Of a stretch of 64,000 bases of DNA, positions 62,516-64,000 are shown piece by piece. The DNA is taken from NCBI GenBank assembly GCA_016934055.1, contig JAFGTR010000027.1, forward strand, positions 1-64,000, read 5' to 3'. The translations under genes were made by a program, and so were the position numbers. The stretch is from Bacteroidales bacterium (GTDB taxonomy: Bacteria; Bacteroidota; Bacteroidia; Bacteroidales; UBA10428). Every line of letters begins with the position of its first letter. Position 1 is the first letter of the stretch. Below the pieces are notes generated by a model, which saw only the letters and a list, made by a program, of their open reading frames with translations, did no database searches and was not told where the DNA came from.

Positions 62516-64000
62516 ATGGAAGTTCCTGTAAGATATAGCATTAAAAAGACAGAGAAAAAAACACTGGCGCACTGGTTCTATTTAATGGTACTAGGAAGAG
62601 CACTCGATGACCGTGCGCCAAATTACCTGAAGCAGGCCATTGGATGGTCATATCATGCTCCATACGCAGGTCATGACGGTATTCAGCTGGCAATCGGACA
62701 GATATTCGACCGGTCCACCGATCATCTATTTCCCTATTACCGTGATATGCTGACCTGCATTTCAGCCGGGCTCACTGCTGAAGAAATAATACTGAACGGC
62801 ATCTCGAAAGATACTGACGTTGCCGGAGGAGGACGCCATATGTCAAATCATTTTGCCAAACCTGCATGGCACATTCATAATGTTTCCTCATGTACGGGCA
62901 ATCATACCTTGCATGCTACAGGCCTGGCCCGGGGACTGAAAAAATACGGGAAGTCTGGTGTGGCAATCTCTTCGCAGGGTGAATCATCAGTTTCAGAAGG
63001 ATATGTATATGAAGCCATTAATGGAGCTACCAATGAGCAATTACCCGTTATTTTTGTATTTCAGGATAACGGTTATGGCATTTCCGTTCCCAAAGCTGAT
63101 CAGACAGCAAACAGAAAAGTCGCCGACAATTTTTCAGGTTTAAAAAACCTTAGAATCATACATTGTAACGGAAAAGATGTTTTTGATTCCATGAATGCCA
63201 TGACAGAAGCAAAGGACTGGGTGATAAAAAGTCAGAGACCTGCTATCGTACAGGCTAATTGTGTCCGCATTCACTCTCATTCGAATTCCGACAGACATGA
63301 GTTATACCGCGATGATTATGAGCTTAACTATGTCACTGAATACGATCCGCTTGGAAAATTCAGGCGTTTATTGATCAGGTACAAACGTTTTACTGAATCA
63401 GAGCTTGTTAAAATTGAAGAAAAAGTCAGGCAGGAGGTCAAAGAAGCCCATAAAAAGGCTATGGCTGCTCCTGATCCCAGCCCTGAATCGGTTTTTGAAT
63501 TCATAATTCCAGAGCCATACCAGAGCAAGAAATATCCTGAAGGGCTTCATTCTTTTGAAGGTCCAAAAAAGAAACTGATTGAAGGACTTAACGAAACACT
63601 CAAAGCAGAATTCAGGCTTAATCCCGACACTTATATCTGGGGTCAGGATATTGCGCACAAGGAAAAAGGAGGAATTTTCAATGTCACCAAAAATATGCAG
63701 AAGGAATTTGGCATGGAACGTGTTTTCAATGCCCCTATTGCAGAAGATTTCATCGTAGGCACCGCCAACGGAATGTCGCGTCTGAATAAAAAAATACGGT
63801 TGGTCATTGAAGGTGCCGAATTTGCTGATTATTTCTGGCCGGCAACAGAGCAATTTGTTGAAGCCACACATGAATTCTGGCGTACGAAAGGCCAGTTTTC
63901 ACCTAACATAACCATCAGGCTTGCCTCAGGAGGTTATATAGGAGGCGGTTTATATCATTCTCAAACCATTGAAGGCGTGCTGACCACATTTCCGGGTGTA
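62516..64000 (+). CDS. Fused alpha-beta E1 of a 2-oxoacid dehydrogenase (cut by the window end)
   Basis: The frame opens at the ATG at 62516 and stays open to the last base (495 codons). Residues 1-330 are the E1 alpha domain, with 'AGHDGIQLAIGQ', 'HMSNHFA' and the thiamine-diphosphate region at 152-186, where the usual GDG reads SQGE and ends in 'FQDNGYGIS'. A linker leads to E1 beta from about 345, with the catalytic-type Glu in 'NAPIAEDFIVG' (E410). E1 is thus one chain instead of two. It probably decarboxylates branched-chain 2-oxoacids, but substrate is uncertain. The C-terminal part lies outside the window. Confidence 0.88.
   Translation, partial: MEVPVRYSIKKTEKKTLAHWFYLMVLGRALDDRAPNYLKQAIGWSYHAPYAGHDGIQLAIGQIFDRSTDHLFPYYRDMLTCISAGLTAEEIILNGISKDTDVAGGGRHMSNHFAKPAWHIHNVSSCTGNHTLHATGLARGLKKYGKSGVAISSQGESSVSEGYVYEAINGATNEQLPVIFVFQDNGYGISVPKADQTANRKVADNFSGLKNLRIIHCNGKDVFDSMNAMTEAKDWVIKSQRPAIVQANCVRIHSHSNSDRHELYRDDYELNYVTEYDPLGKFRRLLIRYKRFTESELVKIEEKVRQEVKEAHKKAMAAPDPSPESVFEFIIPEPYQSKKYPEGLHSFEGPKKKLIEGLNETLKAEFRLNPDTYIWGQDIAHKEKGGIFNVTKNMQKEFGMERVFNAPIAEDFIVGTANGMSRLNKKIRLVIEGAEFADYFWPATEQFVEATHEFWRTKGQFSPNITIRLASGGYIGGGLYHSQTIEGVLTTFPGV

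Overview
The window reads as chromosome of a Bacteroidota bacterium, probably an anaerobic or facultative member of the Bacteroidales/Marinilabiliales side. The evidence is the Bat (aerotolerance) operon with BatA-BatE, a secreted protein with a type IX secretion C-terminal tail, a TonB receptor, an ECF sigma factor, few Shine-Dalgarno sites, and promoters of the Bacteroidetes type (TTTG/TTG about 20 bases before TAnnTTTG). The DNA is AT-rich and densely coding. I see no insertion sequence, prophage, CRISPR array or rRNA; there is one tRNA (Lys).

Layout. 0.1-4.1 kb: YihY/BrkB membrane protein, a lone receiver and an S9 peptidase. 4.2-9.5 kb: a fermentation operon pta-hbd-ackA-ptb-buk (acetyl-P and butyryl-P routes to acetate and butyrate plus ATP). 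9.6-14.7 kb: a short-chain dehydrogenase, two secreted proteins, tRNA-Lys, a GMP-synthase ATP-pyrophosphatase subunit without glutaminase domain, a small unknown ORF and a free-methionine-R-sulfoxide reductase. 14.7-30.1 kb: a signalling island with three lone receivers and a Crp/Fnr regulator, then a same-strand chemosensory cluster: CheZ-like coiled-coil protein, STAS, CheY, CheA, CheW, CheR, kinase-like protein, CheD, CheB, PAS/GAF membrane sensor and hybrid kinase-like protein. 30.1-40.4 kb: glutathione peroxidase, DUF2784, acylphosphatase and the nine-gene moxR-bat operon. 40.6-53.7 kb: housekeeping genes (truA, aroE, folD, ffh, argS), two YfiR-like paralogues, a nucleotide-sugar dehydrogenase, a large unknown lipoprotein, and ComA and ComB homologues (sulfolactate synthesis). 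53.9-64 kb: a small lipoprotein, TonB receptor, ECF sigma/partner/DUF4097 operon, DUF3267 protease-like protein, a T9SS cargo protein, and E2 plus fused E1 of a 2-oxoacid dehydrogenase, cut by the window end.

The two most interesting signals are these. First, the chemosensory cluster has a complete adaptation set (CheR, CheB, CheD) but no recognisable methyl-accepting receptor; it opens with a 605-residue protein that carries a CheZ-type DxxxQ motif and an acidic hydrophobic C-terminal tail, and both of its non-CheA kinases have lost the phospho-acceptor histidine (His to Asn, His to Arg). Second, FNR-like palindromes (TGAT-N4-ATCA) lie about 40 bases upstream of the -7 element both in front of the fermentation operon and in front of a small unknown ORF; another lies upstream of the Crp/Fnr gene. 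Together they suggest a local redox-type regulon. All family assignments were made by eye from motifs.
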